Shown piece after piece: positions 7,294 to 16,055 of a stretch of DNA of 64,000 bases. The notes under the pieces are model-generated. The model saw nothing but the letters and a program-made list of their open reading frames with translations. It was not told where the DNA came from and searched no databases. Every line of letters starts with the position of its first letter. Position 1 is the stretch's first letter. The position numbers were made by a program, and so were the translations under genes. The DNA is from Chloroflexota bacterium (GTDB taxonomy: Bacteria; Chloroflexota; Limnocylindria; QHBO01): assembly GCA_038040195.1 (NCBI GenBank), contig JBBPIR010000004.1:1-64000 (forward strand), written 5' to 3'.

Positions 7294-8418
7294 ATGGCCG
7301 TCAAGCGCGACTACTACGACATCCTGGGCGTCGAGCGCGACGCGTCCGAGGGGGACATCAAGCGCGCCTTTCGCCGCGCCGCGCAGAAGCAGCACCCCGA
7401 CGTGGATGCCAGCTCCGGCTCTGAGGAGCGGTTCAAGGAGCTGAACGAGGCGTATCGGGTCCTGTCGGATCGGCAGCGACGCGCGGCGTACGACATGTTC
7501 GGCCACGCCGGCGTGGATGGGTCGAGCGCCACCGGGGAGCCGTTCGGCGGCGGGTTCGGGCCCTTCGGCGACATCTTCGACGCGTTCTTCGGCGGCGCGC
7601 CGGCTGGGACGCGAAGGCGCCAGCGGGTGGTAGCCGGTTCCGACCTGCGCTACGACCTGACCATCACGCTGGCCGAAGCGCTGACCGGGATCAGCCGCGA
7701 AATTCGCTTCCCAACCCTGGTGCGGTGCCCGACCTGTGACGGCAGCGGCGCCGAGCCGGGAAGTGAGCCGGAGCGCTGTCCGGACTGCAACGGCACCGGG
7801 GAGCGGCGCCGGGTCAGCCAGACGATCCTGGGCCAGATGGTGAACATCACCGCTTGCCCGCGTTGCGGTGGCGAAGGTCGCGTCGTCTCCACTCCGTGCC
7901 ACACGTGCAAGGGCGACGGCCGTCTGCGCGAGGAACGGCGGCTCCAGGTCAGCATCCCGCCGGGGATTGAAAGCGGACAACGGATCGCGATCGAGAGTCA
8001 GGGTGAGGCCGGTCCGCGGGGAGGCCCTGCCGGCGACCTGTACGTGATGGTCACCGTCCGCGAGGACCCGGACCTGGTCCGGCGAGGGACCGAGCTGTAC
8101 ACCGAGGTGGCCGTCACCTTCACCCAGGCCGCGCTGGGGGCCAAGTTGCCGGTCCGCACGGTGGAGGGCAGCGAGGAGGTCGAGATCCCGGCCGGGATCC
8201 AGAGCGGGGAAGAGATCAGGCTTCGCGGCCGCGGCCTGCCACGCCTGCGCGGGGCGGGGCGCGGCGATCTCCACGTCATCGCCACTGTCGTCGTGCCGGC
8301 CAAGCTGACCAAGCGCGAGCGCGAGCTGCTCAAGCAGCTGGGCGATGTCAGCGGCCCGGCCGTCCTGCCCAAGAGCGGTCCCTCGTTGGGCGATCGGTTG
8401 CGCGATCTCTTCGGCTAG
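7294..8418 (+). CDS. dnaJ: Chaperone DnaJ
   Basis: Hsp40 co-chaperone that stimulates DnaK ATPase and delivers clients. The 374 residues have the full type I layout: J domain with HPD in QKQHPDV, a Gly/Phe-rich linker (FGGGFGPFGDIFDAFFGG), and four zinc-finger repeats CPTCDGSG, CPDCNGTG, CPRCGGEG and CHTCKGDG near residues 148-215. Two beta-barrel C-terminal domains and a dimerisation tail follow. Expression should be heat-inducible through CIRCE. It heads a unit with prmA and rsmE, a common bacterial arrangement. Confidence 0.97.
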   Translation: MAVKRDYYDILGVERDASEGDIKRAFRRAAQKQHPDVDASSGSEERFKELNEAYRVLSDRQRRAAYDMFGHAGVDGSSATGEPFGGGFGPFGDIFDAFFGGAPAGTRRRQRVVAGSDLRYDLTITLAEALTGISREIRFPTLVRCPTCDGSGAEPGSEPERCPDCNGTGERRRVSQTILGQMVNITACPRCGGEGRVVSTPCHTCKGDGRLREERRLQVSIPPGIESGQRIAIESQGEAGPRGGPAGDLYVMVTVREDPDLVRRGTELYTEVAVTFTQAALGAKLPVRTVEGSEEVEIPAGIQSGEEIRLRGRGLPRLRGAGRGDLHVIATVVVPAKLTKRERELLKQLGDVSGPAVLPKSGPSLGDRLRDLFG

Positions 8419-8443
8419 CCGCCTGACCGACCGATCGAGACTG

Positions 8444-9349
8444 ATGCGCTGGCTGGCCCTTAGCGTGGAGGCCGACGTCGAGGCCGTGGAGGCCGTCAGC
8501 GAGATCTTCGGCCGTCTCGGCCAGGGAAGCGCGGTGGAGCCCCTTGAGCTTGTGGCCCAGGGCGCCGATGAGCAGGCATTGCGCCCCGACCCGGCGGCCG
8601 GGTACCGGGTGACGGTCTGGATCCCCGACGATGGGGAGGCCCCGGACGCGATCGACCGCACCCGGAAGGCCCTCTGGCACCTGCGCGCCTTCGACCTGAG
8701 GCCGATGAGCCAGCTATCGGTCACGACGACCGACGACGCCGCCTGGGCGACCGCGTGGCGCGACGGCTATGAGCCGATTCGGAGCGGCCGGCTGACCATC
8801 GTCCCGTCGTGGCTGGAACCCCCGAAGGGCTCCGACCTCGTCATTCGGTTGGATCCGGGGATGGCCTTCGGGACCGGGTTGCACCCGACGACTAGGGCGT
8901 GCCTCGAGCTTCTCCAGACCGTTGAGCCGATGCCGACGGCGGTGCTCGACGTGGGGACCGGGTCGGGCATCCTGGCCCTGGCCGCCCTCCGGCTGGGCGC
9001 CTCGCGGGCCGTCGGATACGACACCGATGAGCTCGCGGTCGAGGCGAGCACAGCGAATGCCCGGGCGAACGGTGTGAGCGACCGGTTCGCGGCCCACCAC
9101 GGAACACTGCCCGAGCTGGCGGCCGAGTTGTTCGCCCTGGTGGTCGCCAACCTCGTCGCTGTGGTGCTCGTCGAGCTCGCCCCTCGGCTCGCAGCCCACA
9201 CCGCGCCGGGTGGGACGCTGATCGCGTCAGGGATCATCGAGAGCCGTTCTGATGAGGTGGAGGCCGCGCTCACGGCCGCCGGGTACGCGGTCGTGGACTG
9301 GATCACGGAAGGGGATTGGGTGACCGTCCGCCTCGTGCGGACGCCATGA
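8444..9349 (+). CDS. prmA: Ribosomal protein L11 methyltransferase
   Basis: SAM-dependent methyltransferase that trimethylates ribosomal protein L11, 301 residues. Hallmarks are the N-terminal substrate-binding region (VEAVSEIFGRLGQG), PGMAFGTGLHPTTR, the SAM-binding motif DVGTGSGILALAALRLGA, GYDTDELAVEAS, and ANLVAVVLVELAP, which replaces the usual ANI motif. The ATG at 8444 begins the conserved part. It follows dnaJ by 25 bases and overlaps rsmE by ATGA, so the three genes are probably one transcript. Confidence 0.93.
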   Translation: MRWLALSVEADVEAVEAVSEIFGRLGQGSAVEPLELVAQGADEQALRPDPAAGYRVTVWIPDDGEAPDAIDRTRKALWHLRAFDLRPMSQLSVTTTDDAAWATAWRDGYEPIRSGRLTIVPSWLEPPKGSDLVIRLDPGMAFGTGLHPTTRACLELLQTVEPMPTAVLDVGTGSGILALAALRLGASRAVGYDTDELAVEASTANARANGVSDRFAAHHGTLPELAAELFALVVANLVAVVLVELAPRLAAHTAPGGTLIASGIIESRSDEVEAALTAAGYAVVDWITEGDWVTVRLVRTP

Positions 9350-10035
9350 CCACGCATCGGTTCTTTGTTGAGCACGCGACAGCCGCCGGTGAGCGTCTCG
9401 CGGTTCCGGATGCCATCGCGCACCAGGTCACGCACGTGCTCCGCCTGCGGGATGGCGACGAGATCGTGCTCCTCGAGGGAGACGGGCTGGAGGTCCGCTG
9501 CCGCCTGGCCGGCGCCTGGCTGGACGTCGTGTCGCGTGCCCCGGCCCTCGGGGAGCCGCGCCATCGGCTGATTGTGGCGCAGGCACTGCTCAAGGGGGAT
9601 CATCTGGAGCCCGTGGTCCGCCACGGAACCGAGGTGGGTATCTCCCGGTTCGAGCTGTTCGTGTCGGGCCGGTGCGTCGTCCGCGAAATCTCGGGCGCGC
9701 GCCTGACGCGCCTGCGCGCGATGGCCCGCGAAGCGGCCGAGCAATCCGAGCGTGGCATCGTCCCCGAGGTCGTGGCCCCGGTGGCGCTGGCCGCCGTCAT
9801 CGGTCCCGGATCCGTCCTGTTGTTCGAACGCACGGATGGTCTGCGCCTGTCGGAGGTGCCGGCTCCCGAGCGCCTGATCATCGGTCCCGAAGGGGGATTC
9901 ACCTCGGACGAGGTGGCCGCCGCGGAAGGGGCGGGAGCGACGGTCGCCGGACTGGGGCCACGCATCCTGCGCAGCGAATCGGTGGCCGTGGCAGCGGCCG
10001 CCGTGGTCTTGTCGCGGACGGGGGACTTCGCCTAG
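9346..10035 (+). CDS. rsmE: 16S rRNA m3U1498 methyltransferase
   Basis: SPOUT-family RNA methyltransferase that methylates N3 of U1498 in 16S rRNA. The 229 residues start with a PUA-like domain (HRFFVEHA; HVLRLRDGDEIVLLEGDG) and continue into the trefoil-knot domain, with LLKGDHLEPVVRHGTEVGI, EQSERGIVPEV, IIGPEGGFTSDEV and the knot loop LGPRILRSESVAVAAAAVV. The last 11 codons and the stop form one copy of a 37-base repeat whose second copy is the promoter region of the HIT gene. Confidence 0.95.
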   Translation: MTTHRFFVEHATAAGERLAVPDAIAHQVTHVLRLRDGDEIVLLEGDGLEVRCRLAGAWLDVVSRAPALGEPRHRLIVAQALLKGDHLEPVVRHGTEVGISRFELFVSGRCVVREISGARLTRLRAMAREAAEQSERGIVPEVVAPVALAAVIGPGSVLLFERTDGLRLSEVPAPERLIIGPEGGFTSDEVAAAEGAGATVAGLGPRILRSESVAVAAAAVVLSRTGDFA

Positions 10036-10039
10036 GCTC
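10003..10039 (+). repeat. 37-base direct repeat, left copy (3' end of rsmE)
   Basis: Matches 10477-10513 at 35 of 37 positions, with mismatches at 10019 and 10023. It encodes the last residues of RsmE and its TAG stop, and includes TTGTCG and TAGGCT, the promoter-like hexamers used in the right copy. The repeat pair brackets the Rieske gene on the opposite strand. Confidence 0.9.
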
Positions 10040-10053
10040 CGCCCTCCGCTCCG

Positions 10054-10455
10054 TCAGCTCGCCGAGGGGACGTCGACCACCAGGTCATCGCCTTGCACCC
10101 TCACCGTGTAAACCTGGACGGGCCGCTTGGCTGGCCCACGCTGGACCTCCCCCGTCGAGACGTCGAAGCGGCTGCCATGGCAGATGCAGGTGAGAATGGG
10201 GCCGTCGAGCTCGCCTTCGGAGAGCGAGCAACGAAAGTGCGTGCAGATGTCGCTAACCGCGTAGTAGCGGCCGTCGATGTTCGCGACTGCGATCTCGTGA
10301 CCGGCTGCCTCGAACTTGGCCAACCCCCGCAGCGGGACGGTGCCGACCTTCCCGACGGTCACGGGCGTGACAAGAGCGCCAGGCTGGGCTCGCTCCGGGG
10401 ACGAGCGTCGGAGGATGGCTTGGGCGAGGTTCCTAATCCGGCGCAACTGGCTCAT
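10054..10455 (-). CDS. Rieske [2Fe-2S] ferredoxin-like protein
   Basis: Small soluble electron carrier of 133 residues. The Rieske fold is marked by the cluster-binding pairs CTH (in DICTHFRCSLSEG) and CICHG, spaced about 17 residues apart, then SRFDVSTGEVQRGPA and the strand PVQVYTVRVQGDDLVV. An N-terminal basic segment of about 25 residues has no obvious membrane helix. This type usually serves oxygenases or other redox partners, but no partner gene is adjacent. Start ATG is 6 bases after minus-strand TAGGCT (10462-10467), so leaderless. It runs against both neighbours and is bracketed by 37-base repeats, suggesting insertion between rsmE and the HIT gene. Confidence 0.9.
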   Translation of the reverse strand: MSQLRRIRNLAQAILRRSSPERAQPGALVTPVTVGKVGTVPLRGLAKFEAAGHEIAVANIDGRYYAVSDICTHFRCSLSEGELDGPILTCICHGSRFDVSTGEVQRGPAKRPVQVYTVRVQGDDLVVDVPSAS

Positions 10456-10476
10456 GGAAGGAGCCTAGCACTCGCG

Positions 10477-10513
10477 GTGGTCTTGTCGCGGATGGGCGAC
10501 TTCGCCTAGGCTC
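10477..10513 (+). repeat. 37-base direct repeat, right copy (HIT promoter)
   Basis: Second copy of the rsmE 3'-end sequence, 35/37 identical, 474 bases from the first. Here the former codons are non-coding and supply TTGTCG (10483-10488), an 18-base spacer and TAGGCT (10507-10512), which lies 6 bases before the HIT start codon. Confidence 0.9.
10483..10512 (+). promoter_or_regulatory. Promoter of the HIT gene
   Basis: TTGTCG, 18-base spacer, TAGGCT, then 6 bases to GTG. It lies wholly within the duplicated rsmE segment; the -10 box overlaps the relic of the rsmE stop codon. Confidence 0.55.
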
Positions 10514-10518
10514 GCCTC

Positions 10519-10881
10519 GTGCCCGACCGCGACCCCACCTACGACGCCGAGTGCCTGTTCTGCCGGATCGCGGCCGGAGAGATCCCGTCTGACCGGGTCC
10601 ACGAGGACGACCAGGTGGTCGTGTTTCGCGACATCAACCCGGTTGCACCCACCCACCTGCTGGCCATCTCGCGCCGTCATATCCCATCCGCCGACGACCT
10701 GACCGATGCGGATGGCGAGCTGCTGGCCGCCTTGTACAGCGCGCTGCGAAGGGTCGCGGCCGACGCCAGGCTGCGGGGGTATCGGGTCGTCACCAACGTC
10801 GGGCCCGAGTCTGGCCAGAGCGTCTTCCATCTCCACTTCCACCTGTTGGGTGGACGTCCGATGTCTTGGCCACCCGGTTGA
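10519..10881 (+). CDS. HIT-family nucleotide-binding protein
   Basis: 120-residue histidine-triad hydrolase, a small cytoplasmic enzyme that cleaves nucleoside phosphoramidates or related nucleotides. It shows CLFCRI near the N-terminus (Zn-type HIT start), AGEIPSDRV, PTHLLAISRRHI, YRVVTNVGPESGQSV and the triad HLHFHLLGG. The nearest characterised group is HinT/PKCI. Start is GTG without a Shine-Dalgarno sequence; the promoter abuts the start. It was probably next to rsmE before the Rieske gene arrived. Confidence 0.92.
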   Translation: MPDRDPTYDAECLFCRIAAGEIPSDRVHEDDQVVVFRDINPVAPTHLLAISRRHIPSADDLTDADGELLAALYSALRRVAADARLRGYRVVTNVGPESGQSVFHLHFHLLGGRPMSWPPG

Positions 10882-10903
10882 CAACCAATCGGTCGGCTAG
10901 TCT
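10878..10903 (+). promoter_or_regulatory. Possible promoter of the first cyclase/ATPase gene
   Basis: A perfect TTGACA (10878-10883) overlaps the HIT stop codon. The best -10-like hexamer, TAGTCT (10898-10903), is only 14 bases away, which is short. A GGAG (10924-10927) then precedes the chosen GTG. Confidence 0.35.
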
Positions 10904-10933
10904 GTGGCGCCCACCACTCGCTCGGAGCTTCGC

Positions 10934-13900
10934 GTGAGCTTGATCTGCTCCAACTGCCAGACCGAGAACCCGGCCGGCGGCAAGTTCTGCACGGAGTGCG
11001 CGACGCCGCTGGCCAGCCCATGCCCGAGCTGTGGCACCGCGAACCTATCCAACGCGAAGTTCTGCAGCGAATGCGCCACGCCACTGGCGGCCGGGGCGGG
11101 CGCGACGCCGGCCCGCAGCGCGTCACCCGCAACATCCGCGGCACCGTCGCCTGTGGCGGAGCGGCGCGTCGTCTCAATCCTGTTCGCTGACCTGGTGGGA
11201 TTCACGCCGTTTGCCGAGGAGCGGGACTCTGAGGAGGTCCGTGAGTCCCTGACCAAGTACTTCGATGTGGCCCGGCAAGTCATCGAGCGGTATGGCGGGA
11301 CGATCGAGAAGTTCATCGGGGATGCGGTGATGGCGGTATGGGGCGTGCCGGTCGCGCATGAGGATGATGCTGAGCGCGCGGTCCGGTCCGCGCTGGACCT
11401 CGTCCAGGCGGTGAAAGCCCTCGGCCCAGGGATCGAGGCCCGCGCCGGGGTCTTGACTGGCGAGGTGGCGGTCACGCTGGGTGCCACCGACCAGGGAATG
11501 GTGGCCGGGGACCTGGTCAACACCGCCTCGCGACTGCAGGGGGCGGCCCCGCCGGGGACTGTCCTGGTCGGGGAGGCGACCCAGCGTTCGGCCTCAGCGG
11601 GGATCGTGTTCGAACCGGCGGGCGAGCAGATGCTGAAGGGCAAGACGGCCCCGGTGGCCGCATGGCACGCCGTCCGGGTAGCGGGCGGGATCCGCGGTCG
11701 GTGGCGGACCGAGGGGCCCGAGGCCCCGTTCGTGGGTCGCACCGAGGAGCTGGCCCTGCTCAAGGATCTCTATCACGCCACGGCACGGGAGAACCACGCG
11801 CGGCTGGTGTCGGTGATCGGGCCGGCGGGTATCGGGAAGAGCCGGTTGGGCCGCGAGCTGCTAAACCATATCGACGCCGAGGCGGAGGATTTCTGGCTCC
11901 ATCACGGTCGGAGCCCCGCCTACGGGGAAGGGCTCACGTTCTGGGCCCTCGGCGAGATGATCCGCCAGCGGGCTGGCCTGGCCGAGACCGATGACGAGCC
12001 GACCACACGCTCCCGCGTCCGCGCAATGCTCGACGAGCACGTACCGGACGAGGCAGATCGGCGCTGGATCGAGCCGCCCATCCTCTCCCTGCTGGGCCTC
12101 GAGGGCGGCGCGACAGATACCGAACAGCTCTTCGGTGCATGGCGGACGTTCTTCGAGCGGCTGGCCGCCGCGAGCCCGGTGGTACTCGTCTTCGAGGACC
12201 TCCACTGGGCCGACAGCGGGATGCTCGACTTCATCGACAACCTTCTTGAATGGAGTCGCTCGCAGCCGATCTTCATCCTGACCCTGGCGCGACCGGAGTT
12301 GCTCGAGAGGCGCCCAACGTGGGGAGCCGGCAAACGCCAATTCACATCGGTCTATCTCGAGCCGCTGCCTGAACCGGCCATTCGGGAACTTCTGGCCGGG
12401 TTGGTCCCCGGGTTGCCCGAAACCGCCGCCCGGGCCATCGCCGCCCGGGCGGACGGCATCCCGCTGTATGCCGTGGAAACCGTCCGCATGCTGGTGGCCG
12501 ACGGGCGCCTGGTGGAAGACGGTGGCGTCTACCAACCGAGCGGCGATCTGACGGAGCTCGCGGTCCCCGAGACGCTGACGGCACTGATCGCCTCGCGCCT
12601 GGACGCCCTCGACCCAGAAGCCCGTGCCCTGGCCCAGGACGCGTCGGTGCTCGGCCAGCGGTTCACGGTCGCGGGCCTGGCCGCGGTCAGCGGCCTGGAG
12701 ACGGCGGCCTTCGAGCCTCGCTTGGAGACCCTGGTCCGCCGCGAGCTCCTGTCCCGGGAAACGGACCCGCGTTCGCCGGAGCGGAACCAGTACGGCTTCG
12801 TCCAGTCGCTCATCCGCGAGGTCGCCTACAACACCCTGGCCCGACGCGATCGGAAATCCCGCCACCTGGCGGCCGCCCGGTTCTTCGAGAGCCTGGAGAC
12901 CGATGAGTTGGCCGGCGCCCTGGCCGGCCAATACGTGTCCGCCCACGCCAACGCCGACGGGCCGGATGAGACTACCGCCCTGGCGGCCCAGGCCAGGGTT
13001 GCCCTGCGCGCAGCGGCCGAGCGGGCCTCTGGGCTCGGGGCACCCGACCAGGCATTTGGCTTTCTGAGCCAGGCGCTGGCGATGGCCATCGACCCGGTCG
13101 ATGAGGCAGAGCTCGCCCTCCGGGCGGGCCAGGCCGCGACGGCCGGCGGCCGCTACCACGACGGCGAACCGGTGCTCCGCCGCGCGAAAGAGCTCTTCAC
13201 GGCGGCCGGGGATCAGGACGGTACTGATCGAGCCGTCACCGCGCTGGCCACCAACCTGATCGAAGCCGCACGGTTCACCGATGCCATCGAACTCCTCGAG
13301 CCGGTCATGGCGGAGACCGAGGACTTCGGTCAGCGTCCCTACCTGATCGCCGCTGGAGGTCAGCTGGCGCGCGCTCACATGCTCCAGATCGAGCCCGCTC
13401 GGGCGATCGCGGCCGCCGATCGGGTCCTGCCCGCGGCCGAACATGCCGACATGGGTTCCCTGGTCGCGGACCTGCTGGTCACCAAGGGGACCGCATTGAG
13501 CATGGCGCGCCGGGTGCGCGAGGGCCTGGCCCTGATCACCGCAGGCAAGGAGCTTGGCGAGTCCCTCGGGGCTCACAGCGTGACGCTCCGTGCACTCATG
13601 AACCAGGCGTTCAGCCTGGAGTGGGTCTCACCGCGGGAGGCGTACGCTGGCTCGCAGGCCGGGCTCGCTCTCTCCCGCCGCGTTGGACACCGCGGGTTCG
13701 TCCTGAACGCGTTGTTCAACGCGGTCGGCGGCGCCATTCACGTGGGCGAGTGGGACTGGGCCGCCACCGAGCTGATGAATCTCCTCGAAATGGAGCTGGA
13801 CGGCTCGGACAGGCTGCTGGCCGCGACCGCCGCTGGTTCCTTCCGGGCGGTGCGCGGTGAACCCCGTCAGGATCTCGTGGACGAGGCACGTCGCGCCGAT

Positions 13901-14470
13901 ACGAAGGAATTGGCGGTCCGTGTGGTGGTCGAGGCGGCGTTGGCCTATGACGCTCTGGCCGACGGACGACTCGACGAAGCCAGGTCTCGCTTCGAGGTCT
14001 CTCGGAAGACGAACTTTGGCTTCGACGACTTCATGTGGACGGCCAGGATCCCCACCTGGCAGCGTGATGAGCCTGCACTCGCGGCCGCGCTCGAGGCACT
14101 GCGGGAGGCCGGCCGCCACGGTGAGACAGCGGACGCCCTGCGCCTGACCATGAAGGCGGGCCTGGCGGCTCTTCGCGCGTCAACCGATGAGGCGCTCCAG
14201 TTCTATCGGCAGGCTCGCGATGGGTGGGACGACCTCGGCCTGCGATGGGACCTGGCATTGCTGGGAATTGACATGGCCGTGCTGCTGGACCACGGCCTGC
14301 CTGAAGTCGGAGCGGCGATCGCTCGAAGCCGCGCCATCCTCACCGAGCTCGGCGCGCGCCCGTTCCTCGAGCGCCTGGAAGCGGAAGTGGCGCGGAGCGG
14401 GACGGCGGCGACGCTTTCTGGCGAGGCCCAACCGATTCCCATGGCCGAGTCCGAGGTCACTGCCGGCTAG
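10934..14470 (+). CDS. Zinc ribbon - class III cyclase - AAA ATPase - TPR protein
   Basis: Giant signalling protein of 1178 residues. Order: two CxxC...CxxC zinc ribbons (residues 5-50), a class III nucleotide cyclase domain (about 75-250), a VGRTEE linker into a STAND-like AAA_16 ATPase with Walker A GPAGIGKS (about 295), Walker B-like VLVFEDLHWAD, and a long alpha-helical TPR-type region to the end. The cyclase keeps both metal Asp residues, in LFADLVGF and EKFIGDAVMAVWG, and DLVNTASRLQ for the transition-state Asn/Arg, so catalysis to cAMP is plausible. GTG 10934 has GGAG upstream; an alternative GTG at 10904 would add 10 residues but sits on the promoter. Family members are usually orphan sensors with unknown ligands. 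Confidence 0.88.
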   Translation: MSLICSNCQTENPAGGKFCTECATPLASPCPSCGTANLSNAKFCSECATPLAAGAGATPARSASPATSAAPSPVAERRVVSILFADLVGFTPFAEERDSEEVRESLTKYFDVARQVIERYGGTIEKFIGDAVMAVWGVPVAHEDDAERAVRSALDLVQAVKALGPGIEARAGVLTGEVAVTLGATDQGMVAGDLVNTASRLQGAAPPGTVLVGEATQRSASAGIVFEPAGEQMLKGKTAPVAAWHAVRVAGGIRGRWRTEGPEAPFVGRTEELALLKDLYHATARENHARLVSVIGPAGIGKSRLGRELLNHIDAEAEDFWLHHGRSPAYGEGLTFWALGEMIRQRAGLAETDDEPTTRSRVRAMLDEHVPDEADRRWIEPPILSLLGLEGGATDTEQLFGAWRTFFERLAAASPVVLVFEDLHWADSGMLDFIDNLLEWSRSQPIFILTLARPELLERRPTWGAGKRQFTSVYLEPLPEPAIRELLAGLVPGLPETAARAIAARADGIPLYAVETVRMLVADGRLVEDGGVYQPSGDLTELAVPETLTALIASRLDALDPEARALAQDASVLGQRFTVAGLAAVSGLETAAFEPRLETLVRRELLSRETDPRSPERNQYGFVQSLIREVAYNTLARRDRKSRHLAAARFFESLETDELAGALAGQYVSAHANADGPDETTALAAQARVALRAAAERASGLGAPDQAFGFLSQALAMAIDPVDEAELALRAGQAATAGGRYHDGEPVLRRAKELFTAAGDQDGTDRAVTALATNLIEAARFTDAIELLEPVMAETEDFGQRPYLIAAGGQLARAHMLQIEPARAIAAADRVLPAAEHADMGSLVADLLVTKGTALSMARRVREGLALITAGKELGESLGAHSVTLRALMNQAFSLEWVSPREAYAGSQAGLALSRRVGHRGFVLNALFNAVGGAIHVGEWDWAATELMNLLEMELDGSDRLLAATAAGSFRAVRGEPRQDLVDEARRADTKELAVRVVVEAALAYDALADGRLDEARSRFEVSRKTNFGFDDFMWTARIPTWQRDEPALAAALEALREAGRHGETADALRLTMKAGLAALRASTDEALQFYRQARDGWDDLGLRWDLALLGIDMAVLLDHGLPEVGAAIARSRAILTELGARPFLERLEAEVARSGTAATLSGEAQPIPMAESEVTAG

Positions 14471-14496
14471 CTTCGCCGCGCCCCGATAATCGCCCG

Positions 14497-15738
14497 ATGC
14501 TCCGGGTGCTCCGCCAGCGGAACTTCGCGCTCCTTTGGTTCGGTGGCCTCATCTCGATGGTCGGCGACTGGGTGCTGTTCGTGGGGCTCCCGTACGAGAT
14601 CTATCGCCAGACAGGGTCGACCCTGGCCACCGGCGGCATGGTCCTCGCGCTCCTGATTCCGCGCATCGCGTTCGGATCGGTCGCGGGCGTGTATGTGGAC
14701 CGATGGGACCGCCGCCGGCTGATGATCGCGGTCAACCTGCTCCTGGCCGCGTTCCTGATTCCTCTCCTCGCCGTCAATGCGCTGGGGCTGTGGGTCATCT
14801 ATGTCGTCCTGATCGTCGAGAGCACGCTCGAGCAGCTGTTCACCCCGGCCGAGGTGGCGCTCCTCCCGAACCTTCTCGAGGGGGGTGACGAGCAGCTCAT
14901 TCCTGCGAATGCCCTCAGCGGGGTCAATCGCCACCTGGCGCGGCTGATCGGACCGCTGATCGGCGGTGTGGTGGTGGCGGTCGGCGGACTCACCGCCATT
15001 GCGGTGGTGGACGCAGCATCGTTCCTGGTGGCGGCTGGCCTCATCGCGGCCATTCGATACGTCGCGCCACCCCGGCCGGCGCACCCGCCCATGGAGGAGG
15101 AGGTGGTCTCGGCCTGGCGCCGCCTCATCGGTGAGTGGCGCGAGGGGCTGCGGGTGGTGTGGCACCAACGGGTGCTGCGGGCGCTCCTCCTGTTCTTCGC
15201 GATCACGAGCGTTGGGGAGGGCCTGACCGCCACCTTGTTCGTTCCATGGGTCACCGATGCGTTGCATTCGGACAGCGCCGGGTACGGCGCGCTGTTGTCG
15301 ACTCAGGCGATTGGCGGCCTGGCCGGGGCGCTGGTCATCGGCCGATTCGGGGCACGCGTCAACCCGCTGAGGCTCCTGATCGTGGGCGCCGTCACGTTCG
15401 GGGCGATTGACCTGGTCCTGTTTACCTACCCGATCGTCTTTCCGTTCCTCGCGCCCGCACTGGTCGGAATGGTCATCGTCGGGGTGCCAGGGGCCGCCAT
15501 GGGCGCGGGGAGCACCACGCTCCAGCAGTCGCAGGCGGAGGACCGCCATCGGGGCCGCGTCATCGGTGCGATCGGGGCGCTGGCCGGGGTCGGCTCGCTG
15601 GTTGGAGCCATCCTGGCCGGCTTCCTCGGCGAGGTATTGCCGGTGATCTTGCTGCTGGTGGTCCAGGGCAGCGGGTACGTCATCGGCGGCGGGTTGGTGG
15701 CCGTGATGGTCAGATCCCGCTCCGCCGTCGCAAAATGA
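14497..15738 (+). CDS. MFS transporter (MFS_3 / enterobactin-exporter-like)
   Basis: 413-residue major facilitator with about 12 hydrophobic helices. The N-terminus [35 protein letters not shown] is typical of the MFS_3 drug/siderophore exporter branch. The A-motif-like [14 protein letters not shown] lies after TM2 and [27 protein letters not shown] is in the second half. The substrate is unknown. GATAAT (14485-14490) is 6 bases before the ATG, suggesting a separate leaderless transcript rather than read-through from the cyclase gene 26 bases upstream. Confidence 0.85.
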   Translation: MLRVLRQRNFALLWFGGLISMVGDWVLFVGLPYEIYRQTGSTLATGGMVLALLIPRIAFGSVAGVYVDRWDRRRLMIAVNLLLAAFLIPLLAVNALGLWVIYVVLIVESTLEQLFTPAEVALLPNLLEGGDEQLIPANALSGVNRHLARLIGPLIGGVVVAVGGLTAIAVVDAASFLVAAGLIAAIRYVAPPRPAHPPMEEEVVSAWRRLIGEWREGLRVVWHQRVLRALLLFFAITSVGEGLTATLFVPWVTDALHSDSAGYGALLSTQAIGGLAGALVIGRFGARVNPLRLLIVGAVTFGAIDLVLFTYPIVFPFLAPALVGMVIVGVPGAAMGAGSTTLQQSQAEDRHRGRVIGAIGALAGVGSLVGAILAGFLGEVLPVILLLVVQGSGYVIGGGLVAVMVRSRSAVAK

Positions 15739-15744
15739 CCTGGA

Positions 15745-15972
15745 ATGACTGGGTCAGAGCCCGAGGGCAGAGTTGGGGTGGACGAGTGCCTCCGTTGCGG
15801 GGCAACCGTCCAGTCGCTGGGCGTCGAGGAGTTTCGCGTGGGCGGTGCGAGCGGCGGCTGGAAGCTGCTCTTCGGGGAGTGGGCGGAACTGGGCGAGGAG
15901 ATGCTCAAACTCGAAGTCCGTGCGTGTCCACGCTGCGCACACGTCGAATTCCGGGTCCCGCCCCGCAGTTAG
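15745..15972 (+). CDS. Small zinc-ribbon protein
   Basis: 75-residue protein with two CxxC knuckles (DECLRCGA and [13 protein letters not shown]) around a Gly/Trp-rich middle, the layout of nucleic-acid-type zinc-ribbon proteins often annotated as hypothetical. It starts 6 bases after the MFS stop and is probably translated from the same mRNA. No catalytic residues are seen; a role as a small binding or assembly factor is inference only. Confidence 0.65.
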   Translation: MTGSEPEGRVGVDECLRCGATVQSLGVEEFRVGGASGGWKLLFGEWAELGEEMLKLEVRACPRCAHVEFRVPPRS

Positions 15973-15981
15973 GCCCTCTGC

Positions 15982-15987
15982 TAGACT
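15982..15987 (+). promoter_or_regulatory. rpsU -10 box and leader
   Basis: TAGACT, about 68 bases before the rpsU start. The predicted leader (from about 15994) can fold: GCGCC (16000-16004) with GGCGC (16023-16027) enclosing ACGG/CCGT. A GAGGAGG Shine-Dalgarno sequence follows at 16041-16047. Unlike most first genes here, rpsU therefore seems leadered. Confidence 0.45.
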
Positions 15988-16055
15988 CCCCGGGCCTGAG
16001 CGCCGGACGGGCTAACCGTAGCGGCGCGAATCACGGCCGAGAGGAGGCGAGACGT

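Noticed and set aside
10093-10509. 138-codon plus-strand frame opposite the Rieske gene
   Set aside because: Its last codons only repeat the duplicated rsmE end; the Rieske protein on the minus strand has a full cluster-binding motif.
11861-13576. 571-codon open frame antisense to the first cyclase/ATPase gene
   Set aside because: Composition of a GC shadow, no family resemblance, no promoter or ribosome binding site.
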